Origin: an uncultured Caulobacterales bacterium | GTDB taxonomy: Bacteria; Pseudomonadota; Alphaproteobacteria; Caulobacterales; Caulobacteraceae | Reading direction: 5' to 3' | NCBI GenBank assembly: GCA_903851655.1 | Contig: CAINOV010000298.1 | Coordinates: forward strand, 1 to 35,849 | Length of the DNA: 35,849 bases | Shown here: positions 19,231-29,807 of the stretch, in pieces | Layout: each line of letters starts with the position of its first letter | How positions within the stretch are numbered: position 1 is the stretch's first letter | Notes under the pieces: generated by a model | What the model saw: the letters and a program-made list of their open reading frames with translations, nothing else | Databases searched by the model: none | Told to the model about the DNA's origin: nothing | Program-made: the position numbers and the translations under genes

Positions 19231-19884
19231 TCAGGCCGCGGGCTTGGCGTCCGCCGGCTTGGCCGCATCCGCCGGAGCGGCGGCGGGCGCCGCGGCCGCG
19301 GGCGCTGCTGCCGCGGGGGCGGCGGCGGCCGGGTTCGGCGCCGGGATCGGCGGCGGGCTGGAGTTCTGCTGCCGGAGCCAGGCGATCAGATTGATCCGGT
19401 CCTCGCGCTTCTTCAGCCCGACGAAGGACATCTTGGTGCCGTTGATATAGGCGGCCGGACCCGACAGGAATTCATAGACGTGCTGATAGTCCCAGGCCGC
19501 CTGCTTGCCGCCGAAATCGGTCATGCCCTGGGAATAGGCGAAGCCGGCATGGGAGCCCGGCTTGCGGCCCAGAACGCCCCAGAGGTTGGGGCCGGTCTGG
19601 TTGGGACCGCCATTGGCGAAGTTGTGGCAGGAGGCGCACTTCTGGGAGACGGCGGCGCCGGCGGCCACGTCGGCCTTGGCCAGTTCCGTGCCCCAGTCGG
19701 GGGGCGTATCGGCCACCTCAGCGGTCGCGCCGGCGTCTGTGGTCGCCACGGCGATTGCATAGCCCGGCGTCTTGACCGGAACCGGGGCGAACAGCACTTC
19801 CGCGCCTTGACGCACGATCAGCAGCAGCAGCACCGCACCCAGCAGTCCGCCAAAAATCTTGTTCCAGAGAAGTTCGTCTTTCAT
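19231..19884 (-). CDS. cycM: Membrane-anchored class I cytochrome c (CycM-like)
   Basis: This is a 217-residue protein with an uncleaved N-terminal membrane anchor (about 9-26), a linker, and a class I c-type domain at about 65-175. The heme site is C83-A-S-C86-H87. The likely axial methionine is M152 in GTKMSFVGL. It matches the CycM/c552 group, which carries electrons from the bc1 complex to aa3 oxidase. The C-terminus (about 177-217) is an unusual Ala/Pro-rich low-complexity tail built of AAAAP-like units, absent from typical members. Heme attachment would need the Ccm system, whose ccmA and ccmB lie 7 kb away. It is divergent from kdsB. Confidence 0.9.
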   Translation of the reverse strand: MKDELLWNKIFGGLLGAVLLLLIVRQGAEVLFAPVPVKTPGYAIAVATTDAGATAEVADTPPDWGTELAKADVAAGAAVSQKCASCHNFANGGPNQTGPNLWGVLGRKPGSHAGFAYSQGMTDFGGKQAAWDYQHVYEFLSGPAAYINGTKMSFVGLKKREDRINLIAWLRQQNSSPPPIPAPNPAAAAPAAAAPAAAAPAAAPADAAKPADAKPAA

Positions 19885-19937
19885 GTCGCCCCATGAGCCT
19901 CTGAGAGCAGATTGGGTCCGCCCGCAGGCGCGTGCCG

Positions 19938-20097
19938 GACCGCTGGAACGGTCAGGCGGAACAGTCGGTCAGGGACCGACAGAACCAGGCGCCGAAACCC
20001 GTTCTTGCGTGGGCGTCTCTGACACGCTACCGCGGCTCACGCAACCACTCGCGTGCTGTCTTCCGCTGTTGCCGGCGGAAACAGCGGGCAACAGTGG
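19938..20097 (+). promoter_or_regulatory. Structured leader upstream of kdsB (four hairpins, two alternative)
   Basis: Four inverted repeats follow each other: GACCG/CGGTC (19938-19953), GTCGGTC-agg-GACCGAC (19964-19980), TTGCGTG/CACGCAA (20005-20044), and CCGCTGTTGCC with GGCAACAGTGG (20063-20097, one G-U pair). The last competes with CCGCTGTT/AACAGCGG (20063-20087), because both use 20063-20070. The block ends 30 nt before the kdsB ATG. It may be a regulatory leader or a small RNA. GC-rich DNA also makes chance hairpins, and no promoter was assigned. Confidence 0.4.
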
Positions 20098-20127
20098 CGG
20101 AAACCGGCCGGGACCATCCAAAACATC

Positions 20128-20868
20128 ATGACGCCGATCATCCTGATACCTGCGCGACTCGCGGCGACCCGTCTGCCGGACAAACCCCTGGCGCAGATCG
20201 GCGGCGTCTCGATGATCGTCCGCGTGCTGCGCCAGGCCGAGGCGGCGAACGCAGGTCCGGTGGCGGTGGCGGCGGGGGACGCCGCAATCGTCGAGGCGGT
20301 GCGGGCGGCGGGGGGAACCGCCGTGCTCACCGATCCGGCCCTGCCGTCGGGCTCGGACCGGATCATGGCCGCCCTGGCCGCCCTGGACCCGGAGGGGCGC
20401 CACGACGCCGTGATCAACCTGCAGGGCGACATGCCCTTTGTCGATCCGGCCATGGTGCGGGCCTGTGCCGAGCTGCTGGCCCAGCGACCGGAGTGCGACA
20501 TCTCCACCCTGGTCGCGCCGGAGCTATCGCCCGCCGACCGCAGCAATCCCGACGTGGTGAAGGCGGTGCTGGCCATGGCCCCGGACGCGGCCACCGGCCG
20601 GGCCCTCTACTTCACCCGCTCGACCCTCTATGGCGACCAGCCGGTCTGGCGTCACGTGGGGCTTTACGGTTACCGCCGCGACGCCCTGGCCCGCTTCACC
20701 CGGTCGCCGCCCTCGCCGCTGGAGCGCCGGGAAAAGCTGGAGCAGCTTCGGGCCCTGGAAATGGGCCTGAGCATCCACGCCGCCGTGTTCGGGGCCGCCC
20801 CCATCTCGGTGGACACGCCGGCCGATCTGGCGGCCGCCCGCGCCGAAGCCGAAAGGACCGGATCTTGA
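20128..20868 (+). CDS. kdsB: 3-deoxy-manno-octulosonate cytidylyltransferase
   Basis: This is a 246-residue cytoplasmic enzyme that activates Kdo with CTP to CMP-Kdo for lipopolysaccharide inner-core synthesis. The ATG at 20128 begins MTPIILIPARLAATRLPDKP, the family N-terminus that contains the nucleotide-binding R10, R15 and K19. NLQGDMPFVDP (97-107) carries the metal-binding D101. An in-frame ATG at 20053 would add 25 residues that do not fit the family and would lie within the folded leader. The ribosome site is weak. The stop overlaps the TTG start of pheA (TTGA), implying coupled translation of lipopolysaccharide and phenylalanine genes, an apparently chance pairing. Confidence 0.95.
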   Translation: MTPIILIPARLAATRLPDKPLAQIGGVSMIVRVLRQAEAANAGPVAVAAGDAAIVEAVRAAGGTAVLTDPALPSGSDRIMAALAALDPEGRHDAVINLQGDMPFVDPAMVRACAELLAQRPECDISTLVAPELSPADRSNPDVVKAVLAMAPDAATGRALYFTRSTLYGDQPVWRHVGLYGYRRDALARFTRSPPSPLERREKLEQLRALEMGLSIHAAVFGAAPISVDTPADLAAARAEAERTGS

Positions 20869-21719
20869 CCGCCCGGACACAGCGACCCGGCATCGCCTTT
20901 CAGGGGGAGTTCGGCGCCAACAGCGACGAGGCCTGCCGCGAGCATTTCCCGGACCATAAGCCGACCCCCTGCGCCACCTTCGAGGACGCCTTCGAGGCCG
21001 TCCGCTCCGGCGCCTGCGCGCTCGGCCTGATCCCGGTGGAGAACTCCATCGCCGGCCGGGTGGGGGACGTCCACCACCTGCTTCCGGACTCCGGCCTGAA
21101 GATCATCGGCGAACGCTTCAAGCCGATCCGGTTCCAGCTGATGGCCAATCCCGGCGTCGCCCTGACCAACCTGCGGCTTGTCGCCAGCCACGTCATGGCG
21201 CTTGGCCAGTGCCGCAAGGTGATCCGGGAGCTGGGCCTGCGGACGGAGATCGCCTCGGACACCGCCGGCGCCGCCAAGGCCCTGTCGGAGCATCCGGACC
21301 CGACCCGGGCGGCGATCGCCCCGGCGCTGGCGGCGGACCTCTACGGTCTCGAGATCCTGCGCCGGGACATCGAAGACGCGCACCACAACACCACCCGGTT
21401 CCTGGTGATGACCGCAGACCCGGCGCCGCCCCGCCCGGCGCCGGGGATCCCCTGCGTCACCAGCTTCGTGTTCCGCGTCCGGAACGTGCCCGCCGCCCTC
21501 TACAAGGCCATGGGAGGGTTCGCCACCAATGGCGTGAACATGACCAAGCTTGAAAGCTACATGGAAGGCGGCGCCTTCACCGCCACCGTGTTCTACGCCG
21601 ATGTGGAGGGCCGTCCCGAGGACCGGAACGTCACCCTGGCGCTGGAGGAGCTTGGCTTCTTCTCGGAGCGCCTGGAAATACTCGGCGTCTATCCCGCAGA
21701 TTCCTTCCGCAGGCCCTAG
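20865..21719 (+). CDS. pheA: Prephenate dehydratase
   Basis: This is a 284-residue monofunctional enzyme converting prephenate to phenylpyruvate in phenylalanine synthesis. It starts at a TTG overlapping the kdsB stop, with AAAGGA about eight bases upstream. The reading frame is open much further upstream, but that part is the shadow of kdsB. The PDT domain (about 8-185) shows AFQGEFGANS, LGLIPVENSIAG (53-64) and the catalytic-region motif HHNTTRFLVM (173-182, TTRF). The ACT domain (about 197-275) has the ligand motif MTKLESY, a known variant of the ESRP motif, so feedback inhibition by phenylalanine is likely. No chorismate mutase domain is fused. Confidence 0.95.
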   Translation: MTARTQRPGIAFQGEFGANSDEACREHFPDHKPTPCATFEDAFEAVRSGACALGLIPVENSIAGRVGDVHHLLPDSGLKIIGERFKPIRFQLMANPGVALTNLRLVASHVMALGQCRKVIRELGLRTEIASDTAGAAKALSEHPDPTRAAIAPALAADLYGLEILRRDIEDAHHNTTRFLVMTADPAPPRPAPGIPCVTSFVFRVRNVPAALYKAMGGFATNGVNMTKLESYMEGGAFTATVFYADVEGRPEDRNVTLALEELGFFSERLEILGVYPADSFRRP

Positions 21720-21773
21720 GTCGATCCGCCCCAGCGCGCAGGTGGCGAATTCGGATTATCCTGTCGCGCGACC

Positions 21774-21802
21774 TTGCACTGCACACAGGATTTTACTAGT
21801 AT
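21774..21802 (+). promoter_or_regulatory. Predicted sigma-70-type promoter of greA
   Basis: TTGCAC (21774-21779) and TAGTAT (21797-21802) are exactly 17 bp apart, in a locally AT-richer gap after pheA. Transcription would start near 21809, giving a leader of about 73 nt that can form a small hairpin (CCGGTTG with CAACCCGG). This is the best promoter match in the window. Confidence 0.55.
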
Positions 21803-21881
21803 CTTCCGCCGGTTGTTCGCGCCCGCAACCCGGACTGTCACTTCTGAACTCCCCTAGGGCGACTTGAGCTCACTGTCCGCA

Positions 21882-22355
21882 ATGGAAAAAGTGCCTATGA
21901 CCGGCGAGGGCTACAAGGCTCTCGACGAAGAACTGAAGCGTCTCAAGTCTGTGGAGCGTCCGGCTGTGATCGCAGCCATATCGGAAGCCCGCAGCCATGG
22001 CGATCTGTCGGAAAACGCGGAGTATCACGCCGCGAAGGAACGACAGGGCTGGATCGAAGGCCGCATCGCCGAGATCGAGGACAAGATCAGCCGTGCGCAG
22101 ATCATCGATGTCTCGAAGCTGTCCGGCGATCAGGTCAAGTTCGGCGCCACCGTGACCGTGCTGGATGAGGACACCGAGGAATCGGCCCGTTACCAGGTGG
22201 TCGGCGAGCATGAGGCGGACGTGAAGAAGGGCCGCCTTTCGCTCACCTCGCCCCTCGCGCGCGGCATGATCGGCAAGAGCGCCGGGGATGTCTTCGAGGT
22301 GGTGACGCCGGCCGGGGTCAAGGCCTACGAGGTCATCAAGGTCGAGTGGATCTGA
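21882..22355 (+). CDS. greA: Transcription elongation factor GreA
   Basis: This is a 157-residue protein from the ATG at 21882, the typical length and N-terminus ([20 protein letters not shown]). An in-frame TTG at 21864 would add six residues without family support. The N-terminal coiled coil carries the tip acidic pair and conserved [17 protein letters not shown] (about 44-60). The C-terminal FKBP-like domain ends [15 protein letters not shown]. GreA enters the RNA polymerase secondary channel and stimulates cleavage of backtracked RNA. It has its own predicted promoter. Its last codons overlap the downstream gene by ten bases. Confidence 0.97.
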   Translation: MEKVPMTGEGYKALDEELKRLKSVERPAVIAAISEARSHGDLSENAEYHAAKERQGWIEGRIAEIEDKISRAQIIDVSKLSGDQVKFGATVTVLDEDTEESARYQVVGEHEADVKKGRLSLTSPLARGMIGKSAGDVFEVVTPAGVKAYEVIKVEWI

Positions 22356-23389
22356 CGGCCGCGCCGGCTGGCTCCCCCGCCAGCTCAGACCGTCCCCTGA
22401 CCATCTGGGCGGTGACCGACGGCCGCGCCGGCATCGAGAGCCAGGCGCTGGGTCTGGCGGAGGCGGTGGCGCGGCTCACGCCCGCCGAAATCACCCTCAA
22501 GCGCGTGATCTGGCCCCGCTGGATGCGTCGAACGCCCTCGCGGTTCATTCCGGCGATCCCGCGATTGCTGGACTCCGGCGGGGACGCCCTGAAGCCCCCC
22601 TGGCCCGACCTCTGGATCGGCAACGGGCGTGCGTCGATCCCCCTGTCCATCGCCGTCCGCCGCTGGTCCCGGCGCGCCACCTTCGTGGTGCAGCTGCAGG
22701 ACCCGCTCCGGCCGCCCCGGCTGTTCGACCTCACCATCCCGCCCACCCATGACCCGCTGCGGGGGCCCGACGTGTTCCCCATCATCGGCGCGCCGCACCG
22801 GGTGACCCGGGATCGCCTGACAGAGGCCTATCGCGCCTTTTCAGACCTCGTGAGCCCCCTGCCCCGGCCGCGCACGGCGGTGCTGATCGGCGGGACGGCC
22901 AAGGCCTACCGCCTGGGCCCGGACCGCGCCCGGGAGATGGCCGAAGAGATCGCCGCATGGGTGCAGGACAGCGGCGGATCGCTGATGCTGACCTTCTCCC
23001 GGCGCACGCCGCCGGACGCCCGCGCCATACTGACGGAGCGACTGTCCCGTCTTCCGGGGGTGATCTGGGACGAGACCGGGCCCAACCCCTATTTCGCCTT
23101 CCTGGCCGCCGCAGACGCGGTGATGGTCACGGAGGATTCCGCCAACATGCCCGCCGAGGCCGCCGCTACCGGCGCTCCTGTCCATCTGCTGAAGATGGAG
23201 GGCGGCCAGCCCCGGCGCCGGCGCTTTCATGCAGACCTGGAGGCGCGGGGGGTGCTGCAGCCCCTCCGCGTCGGAGCGGGCGTCCGGCCGCAGCGCTACG
23301 AACCCCTGCGCGAAACGGACAGGGCCGCGGAGGAAGTGCTGCGGCGAATGCGACTGGCCCGACACATCCCCGCGGCGATGCAACGATAA
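22346..23389 (+). CDS. Mitochondrial fission ELM1-like family protein (DUF1022)
   Basis: This is a 347-residue protein starting at a GTG inside the 3' end of greA (10-base overlap), with AAGGTCGAG upstream. Family features are the N-terminal [48 protein letters not shown] and the C-terminal nucleotide-sugar-like segment [19 protein letters not shown]. The fold is predicted to resemble GT-B glycosyltransferases. Bacterial members are of unknown function. The plant relative ELM1 recruits dynamin during mitochondrial fission. The name therefore describes homology only. The overlap implies coupling to greA translation. Its stop is followed by a long hairpin at 23398-23440. Confidence 0.85.
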   Translation: MDLTAAPAGSPASSDRPLTIWAVTDGRAGIESQALGLAEAVARLTPAEITLKRVIWPRWMRRTPSRFIPAIPRLLDSGGDALKPPWPDLWIGNGRASIPLSIAVRRWSRRATFVVQLQDPLRPPRLFDLTIPPTHDPLRGPDVFPIIGAPHRVTRDRLTEAYRAFSDLVSPLPRPRTAVLIGGTAKAYRLGPDRAREMAEEIAAWVQDSGGSLMLTFSRRTPPDARAILTERLSRLPGVIWDETGPNPYFAFLAAADAVMVTEDSANMPAEAAATGAPVHLLKMEGGQPRRRRFHADLEARGVLQPLRVGAGVRPQRYEPLRETDRAAEEVLRRMRLARHIPAAMQR

Positions 23390-23397
23390 ATCATCAA

Positions 23398-23440
23398 ATC
23401 GCCGTATTCCGGACGCGGGCGCGCCGCATCCGACGGCGAT
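23398..23440. terminator. Long hairpin after the ELM1-family gene, possible terminator
   Basis: ATCGCCGT (23398-23405) pairs with ACGGCGAT (23433-23440). CGGACGCGG (23410-23418) pairs with CCGCATCCG (23424-23432) with one mismatch, giving a 17-bp stem with a four-base bulge and a five-base loop. The stem starts nine bases after the stop. No T-run follows rightward. Leftward the flank is T-rich (ATTTGATGATTTAT), so it could end transcripts of the convergent 23574 gene. Confidence 0.5.
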
Positions 23441-23449
23441 ACGTCGAGG

Positions 23450-23528
23450 GTCGGTTGACCGGACGCTCTGCTTCGGACCCTGAACAGCCCCCCCAGCCCC
23501 CCGGAACGGGTGCGACGGGTCAACCGAC
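23450..23528. repeat. Perfect 11-bp inverted repeat with 57-bp spacer in a convergent gap
   Basis: GTCGGTTGACC (23450-23460) and GGTCAACCGAC (23518-23528) are exact reverse complements. They lie between the hairpin at 23398-23440 and the stop of the DUF1223 gene. The spacer has a C-rich tract. It may fold as a long-range stem in transcripts, or be an operator pair. Nothing else in the gap is gene-like. Confidence 0.6.
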
Positions 23529-23573
23529 GCCTTCCCCCATTTTCAGACATTCGCAGACTGGTCGCGGCGTCGC

Positions 23574-24278
23574 TCAGAACTGCGCCACGCCGAGTATGGC
23601 CCCGCCCCGCGGGGTCTGGGCGAGCACCACCGTGCGCACCGACGCGTCGGCGCCGGGGGGCAGGGGATAGCTCGCGCTGGCGCCGCGCCAGCGTCCCAGC
23701 TTGACCAGCGACCGGACAATATTCTGCTGCGAGAGGGTCTTGCCGCGGTTCTCGCCGCTCTTCACCTGGACCGCCTGATCCTGGGGATCATAGCGCACCA
23801 GCCAGATATCGGCGCCGCCCTCCGGCGCGCGCCCGGTCACCCGAACCTTGCCGTGAGACAGGCGGATGTGGGCCGTCGCGGTCGCGGGCCGCGCGGTGGC
23901 GCGCGCGATCCGGGCCGTATCCACCCCGGCGCCTTCGCTTCGCCCATCAATCACGAGCTGGGGGGAGTAGGTCTCCCGCAGCTTGAAGTGGGCCTTGTAG
24001 GCGGCCTGACGCTGGGTGAATTCCGGCCGCGCCAGGGTGTCCTTCCAGCCGAGATAGTCCCAGTAGTCCACGGGGAAGGCCAGGACCAGGACATCCGGCC
24101 GGCCGATCACGGTCTTGATGGCCTGATCGGCCTCCGCGCAGCCGGTGCAGCCCTGCGCCGTGAACAGTTCCAGCACATGCGGCGCCGCCTCGACGGGACG
24201 CGCCTCCGCGCGGGTCAAGGGGGCGGCGAGGAACAGAGACACGGCCGTGGCGCCGGCCAACCGGTTGAAGCTCAGCAT
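23574..24278 (-). CDS. DUF1223 family thioredoxin-fold secreted protein
   Basis: This is a 234-residue protein from the ATG at 24278; the frame stays open 14 residues upstream, but the signal peptide (1-26) begins here. The mature protein opens with HVLELFTAQGCTGCAEADQA, the DUF1223 signature, in which C44-T-G-C47 forms a CxxC pair like thioredoxins. It continues with VLAFPVDYWDYLGWKDTLA, a core family segment, and YSPQLVIDGRSEGAG, which carries the cis-proline region. The family is exported and presumed redox-active. A specific substrate is unknown. The ribosome site is weak. It is convergent with the ELM1 gene. Confidence 0.88.
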   Translation of the reverse strand: MLSFNRLAGATAVSLFLAAPLTRAEARPVEAAPHVLELFTAQGCTGCAEADQAIKTVIGRPDVLVLAFPVDYWDYLGWKDTLARPEFTQRQAAYKAHFKLRETYSPQLVIDGRSEGAGVDTARIARATARPATATAHIRLSHGKVRVTGRAPEGGADIWLVRYDPQDQAVQVKSGENRGKTLSQQNIVRSLVKLGRWRGASASYPLPPGADASVRTVVLAQTPRGGAILGVAQF

Positions 24279-24414
24279 GACGCCGTTCTTAGACCAGGTT
24301 TGCACATGGCTGCGCCTCACCTCTGCGTGAAAGGGCCCGGCAACGCCTCACCGCCAAGGGTTTGGGCGCGCCGGACCTGATTCCCGCGAGCTTAGGGGCA
24401 GAGGCGCCGGAAGG

Positions 24415-27132
<2,718 letters not shown>

Positions 27133-27247
27133 GATGCGTCATCTCCTACGGTCGGTCCGCCTCTCGCCCGGGAGTCCGGGGCCCTTTTCGGAGGGGCGGG
27201 ATCGCGCGCAGACCGGCCGGACACACAGCGTCCGGACGCGCGCCGCG

Positions 27248-27275
27248 TTCATCCCGCGCGGCCGTTCGCTACATA
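27248..27275 (+). promoter_or_regulatory. Possible promoter of ccmA
   Basis: GCTACATA overlapping TACATA (27270-27275) resembles the Caulobacter housekeeping -10 (GCTANAWC), with a weak TTCATC (27248-27253) 16 bp upstream. The predicted leader is about 16 nt. The match is tentative. Confidence 0.3.
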
Positions 27276-27297
27276 GACCCGAGAACGTTTCCAGTCC

Positions 27298-27933
27298 ATG
27301 ACCGATCACGCATCCCAGATCCGCCGCCTTCGCCTGGACGCCGTCAGTCTCGAACGGGGGCAGCGACGGCTGTTTTCCGCGTTGACCGAGGCCCTGACCG
27401 CCGGCGAGGCCATCTCCCTGACCGGAGCCAATGGCGCGGGCAAGACCAGCCTGCTGCGGGCGATCGCCGGGCTGCTGCCCCTGGCGGCCGGCCGCATCGC
27501 GTTCGACGGACCGGACGGCGAGATCGAGGCGGAGACGGCCCGCTCGGACGGCCTGCACCTGCTGGCGCACCAGGACGGCCTGAAGACCAGCCGGACCGCG
27601 GGGGAGGAGCTGGACTTCTGGGCCCGCTGGCTGGGGGGCGGCGGCGACCTCGCCCCGGCGGTGGAGACCTTCAACCTCGAACCGTTGCTGACGCTGGAGG
27701 TGCGCAAGCTGTCGGCGGGCCAGCGTCGGCGCCTGGCCCTGGCCCGGTTGCTGGCGGCGCCCCGACCCTTGTGGCTGCTGGACGAGCCCATGGCCCCCCT
27801 GGACACGGCCATGCGCCGACAACTGGGAGAGGTCATGCAACGGCATCTGCACAGCGGCGGGCTGATCCTGGCCGCCGTACACGACCCCCTCCCCTTTCCG
27901 ACCCGGTCACTGCATGTGGGGGCCCCCGGATGA
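27298..27933 (+). CDS. ccmA: Heme exporter ATP-binding subunit CcmA
   Basis: This is a 211-residue cytoplasmic ABC ATPase, with Walker A GANGAGKT (43-50), the ABC signature LSAGQ (138-142) and Walker B LWLLDEP (158-164). Such an ATPase with the CcmB permease releases holo-CcmE during c-type cytochrome maturation. The pattern [19 protein letters not shown] matches the Q-loop and following region of CcmA. A weak ribosome site precedes the ATG. It overlaps ccmB by ATGA, so the two subunits are coupled. It is divergent from acnA. Confidence 0.94.
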   Translation: MTDHASQIRRLRLDAVSLERGQRRLFSALTEALTAGEAISLTGANGAGKTSLLRAIAGLLPLAAGRIAFDGPDGEIEAETARSDGLHLLAHQDGLKTSRTAGEELDFWARWLGGGGDLAPAVETFNLEPLLTLEVRKLSAGQRRRLALARLLAAPRPLWLLDEPMAPLDTAMRRQLGEVMQRHLHSGGLILAAVHDPLPFPTRSLHVGAPG

Positions 27934-28607
27934 GCGCGCCCGCCAACCCCCTGGCCGCCCTGTTCCGCCGGGAAATGTCCCTCGCCTATGGCCGGGGGGG
28001 TGGTCCGCTGCTGGCCTGCGGCTTCTACGCCGGCGTCGCCGTGCTGCTGCCCCTGGCGGAGGGGCCGGACCCTGCGCGGCTGGCCGCCGTGGCGCCGGGA
28101 GCGGCGTTCGCCACCCTGGCCCTGGCCTCCCTGCTGTCGCTGGAGCGGCTGTTCGAGCGGGACTACGAGGATGGGGCGCTGGACCTCCTGACCCTCGGCG
28201 CGCCGGGACTCACGGTGGTGGCGGCGGTGAAGTGCCTGGCCCAGTGGCTGGCCACCGGCGCGCCCCTGGCGGTGGCCGCGCCGCTGGTGGCGATCGCGCT
28301 GGGCGCGTCGCCGGCCCTCGCCCCGCTGGTGTTCGCGTCGAGCCTGCTGGCGGGCCTGGGGTTCAGCTTCATCGGCGGGATCGGCGCGGCCCTGTCCCTG
28401 GGCACGCGACGGGGCGGGGTGCTGGTGGCCGTGATCGTGCTGCCGCTGTTCACGCCCCTCGTGGTGTTCGGGGCCGGCGCCGTGGACGCCTTCTCCACCG
28501 GACTGGAGTGGGGGCCGGCCCTGGCCCTCCTGGGCGCCTATTGCCTCGGCGCCTGCGCGCTGGCGCCCTTCGCCATGGCCGCCGCCTGCCGCAACGCCCT
28601 GAGCTGA
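27930..28607 (+). CDS. ccmB: Heme exporter permease CcmB
   Basis: This is a 225-residue membrane protein with six hydrophobic segments starting at the ATG that overlaps the ccmA stop. CcmB features include the N-terminal [15 protein letters not shown] and [18 protein letters not shown], then [14 protein letters not shown]. It pairs with CcmA as the permease for the heme-handling step of c-type cytochrome assembly. The usual next gene, ccmC, is absent: 13 bp later a convergent MAPEG gene ends. The remaining Ccm genes must lie elsewhere in the genome. Confidence 0.92.
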   Translation: MSAPANPLAALFRREMSLAYGRGGGPLLACGFYAGVAVLLPLAEGPDPARLAAVAPGAAFATLALASLLSLERLFERDYEDGALDLLTLGAPGLTVVAAVKCLAQWLATGAPLAVAAPLVAIALGASPALAPLVFASSLLAGLGFSFIGGIGAALSLGTRRGGVLVAVIVLPLFTPLVVFGAGAVDAFSTGLEWGPALALLGAYCLGACALAPFAMAAACRNALS

Positions 28608-28620
28608 CCGCCCGGTCGGG

Positions 28621-29010
28621 TCAGGTGAGGGCTGGCGTGAGGAAGACGGCGATGTTCACGGCCAGCGCCGCGACCCAGATGATCGACCGCAGGGTCGCGC
28701 GATCGCTGATATAAGCCAGCCCATGGGCGATCCGCAGCAGGATCCAGGCCACGCACAACAGGTCCAGCAGCGGCCCGCGACCCCCGCCGAACTGCAGCGC
28801 CAGCGCCACTGCGCCGATGAAGAAGGGCAACGCCTCGAAGGCGTTCTGGTGAGCGTCATGCGCCCGCCGGCGATGACCCTGATAGAGCTCGGGATCCCGG
28901 GGCGTGGCGTTGTTGTAGTGCCCGCCCCATTTCGCCACCCCGACCCAGACGAACGGCAGCAGCGCCGCAATCAGCACGCACCAGTAGGCGGCGGGAAGCG
29001 ACATCGACAT
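28621..29010 (-). CDS. MAPEG family membrane protein
   Basis: This is a 129-residue protein with four hydrophobic helices (about 8-25, 59-76, 80-100 and 108-128). It carries the family pattern in GHRRRAHDAHQNAFEALPFF (45-64), where R, A-H, N and E are typical, followed later by RIAHGLAYI. MAPEG proteins include glutathione transferases and inducible prostaglandin synthases. The function of bacterial members such as this is unknown. CGGAG is nine bases before the ATG at 29010. It is convergent with ccmB and divergent from the acetyltransferase. Confidence 0.87.
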   Translation of the reverse strand: MSMSLPAAYWCVLIAALLPFVWVGVAKWGGHYNNATPRDPELYQGHRRRAHDAHQNAFEALPFFIGAVALALQFGGGRGPLLDLLCVAWILLRIAHGLAYISDRATLRSIIWVAALAVNIAVFLTPALT

Positions 29011-29126
29011 CGACGAATTCTCCGGTCGGCAGGGTCACGGTCGGCGCCGCGCATGATTCTTGCGCCGCGGCCCGTCAGGATATCATAACGGGGGAAGAAT
29101 CCCTCAGTGACAAAAGGCGCGCGCCC

Positions 29127-29738
29127 GTGACCGACCCCCGCTCCCCGCCCGCGGACCGCCCCTGGGCGCGGATGCTGCAGACCGCGCCCGTCCTCGAAAC
29201 ACCCCGCCTCCTCCTGCGCGCGCCGACCGTGGAGGATTTCCCCGCCTGGCGGGACAACATGGCCGATCCGGACACCATGCGCTTCCTCGGCGGCGTGGTG
29301 TCGCCGCACATGGCCTGGCGCAACATGATGACCGTCGCCGGGGCCTGGGCCCTCGGAGGCGTGTCGATGTTCTCTGTGATCGAGAAGTCGAGCGGCCGCT
29401 GGATCGGCCGGCTGGGTCCCTGGCGGCCGGAGGGCTGGCCCGGCGACGAGATCGGCTGGGCTCTCGCCCGCTCCGCCGAGGGCCAGGGCTACGCCACCGA
29501 AGGCGCCCGCGCGGCGATGGACTTCGCCTTCGAGGTCCTGGGCTGGGAGGCCTGCATCCACTCCATCGCCGCCGAGAACACCGCCTCGATCGCCGTGGCG
29601 CTGCGGCTGGGATCCACCCATATGGGCCAGGCGACCTTGCCGTCTCCCATCGACAAGACCATCGAGCTCTATGGCCAGACCCGGGCGGAGTGGCGCGCGC
29701 GCGCGGACCAGCGGGCCATCCCCGGAGGCCTTGTCTAG
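29127..29738 (+). CDS. GNAT family N-acetyltransferase (RimJ/RimL-like)
   Basis: This is a 203-residue protein from the GTG at 29127 (AAAAGG upstream). An ATG at 29172 is an alternative that removes a Pro/Arg-rich 15-residue tail. The GNAT fold is shown by ETPRLLLRAPTVEDFPAW (strand 1 and helix), IGWALARSAEGQGYATEGARA, which includes the acetyl-CoA P-loop, and ENTASIAVALRLGST at the end. The order matches RimJ/RimL-type acetyltransferases that use alpha-amino groups, but the substrate is unknown. A possible promoter (TTGCGC-15-TATCAT, 29060-29086) lies in the 116-bp gap before it, along with two GANTC sites. Confidence 0.88.
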   Translation: MTDPRSPPADRPWARMLQTAPVLETPRLLLRAPTVEDFPAWRDNMADPDTMRFLGGVVSPHMAWRNMMTVAGAWALGGVSMFSVIEKSSGRWIGRLGPWRPEGWPGDEIGWALARSAEGQGYATEGARAAMDFAFEVLGWEACIHSIAAENTASIAVALRLGSTHMGQATLPSPIDKTIELYGQTRAEWRARADQRAIPGGLV

Positions 29739-29807
29739 TCGATCCGCCTTGCATCAGGGGAAACAAGGGTCTAGGCGTTCGCCGCCTTCCCTATCAGGAG
29801 CACGAAC

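Noticed and set aside
19245-19345. Tandem DNA repeat or CRISPR-like array
   Set aside because: It is codon-driven low complexity (GCC/GCG alanines) inside the cytochrome tail, with no spacers.
19925-20000. SRP or 6S RNA gene upstream of kdsB
   Set aside because: The conserved SRP GGAAG-type tip motif and the 6S bubble are not present.
19932-20864. N-terminal extension of pheA through kdsB
   Set aside because: The extra residues are a frame-shifted reading of kdsB. The TTG at 20865 with AAAGGA is the true start.
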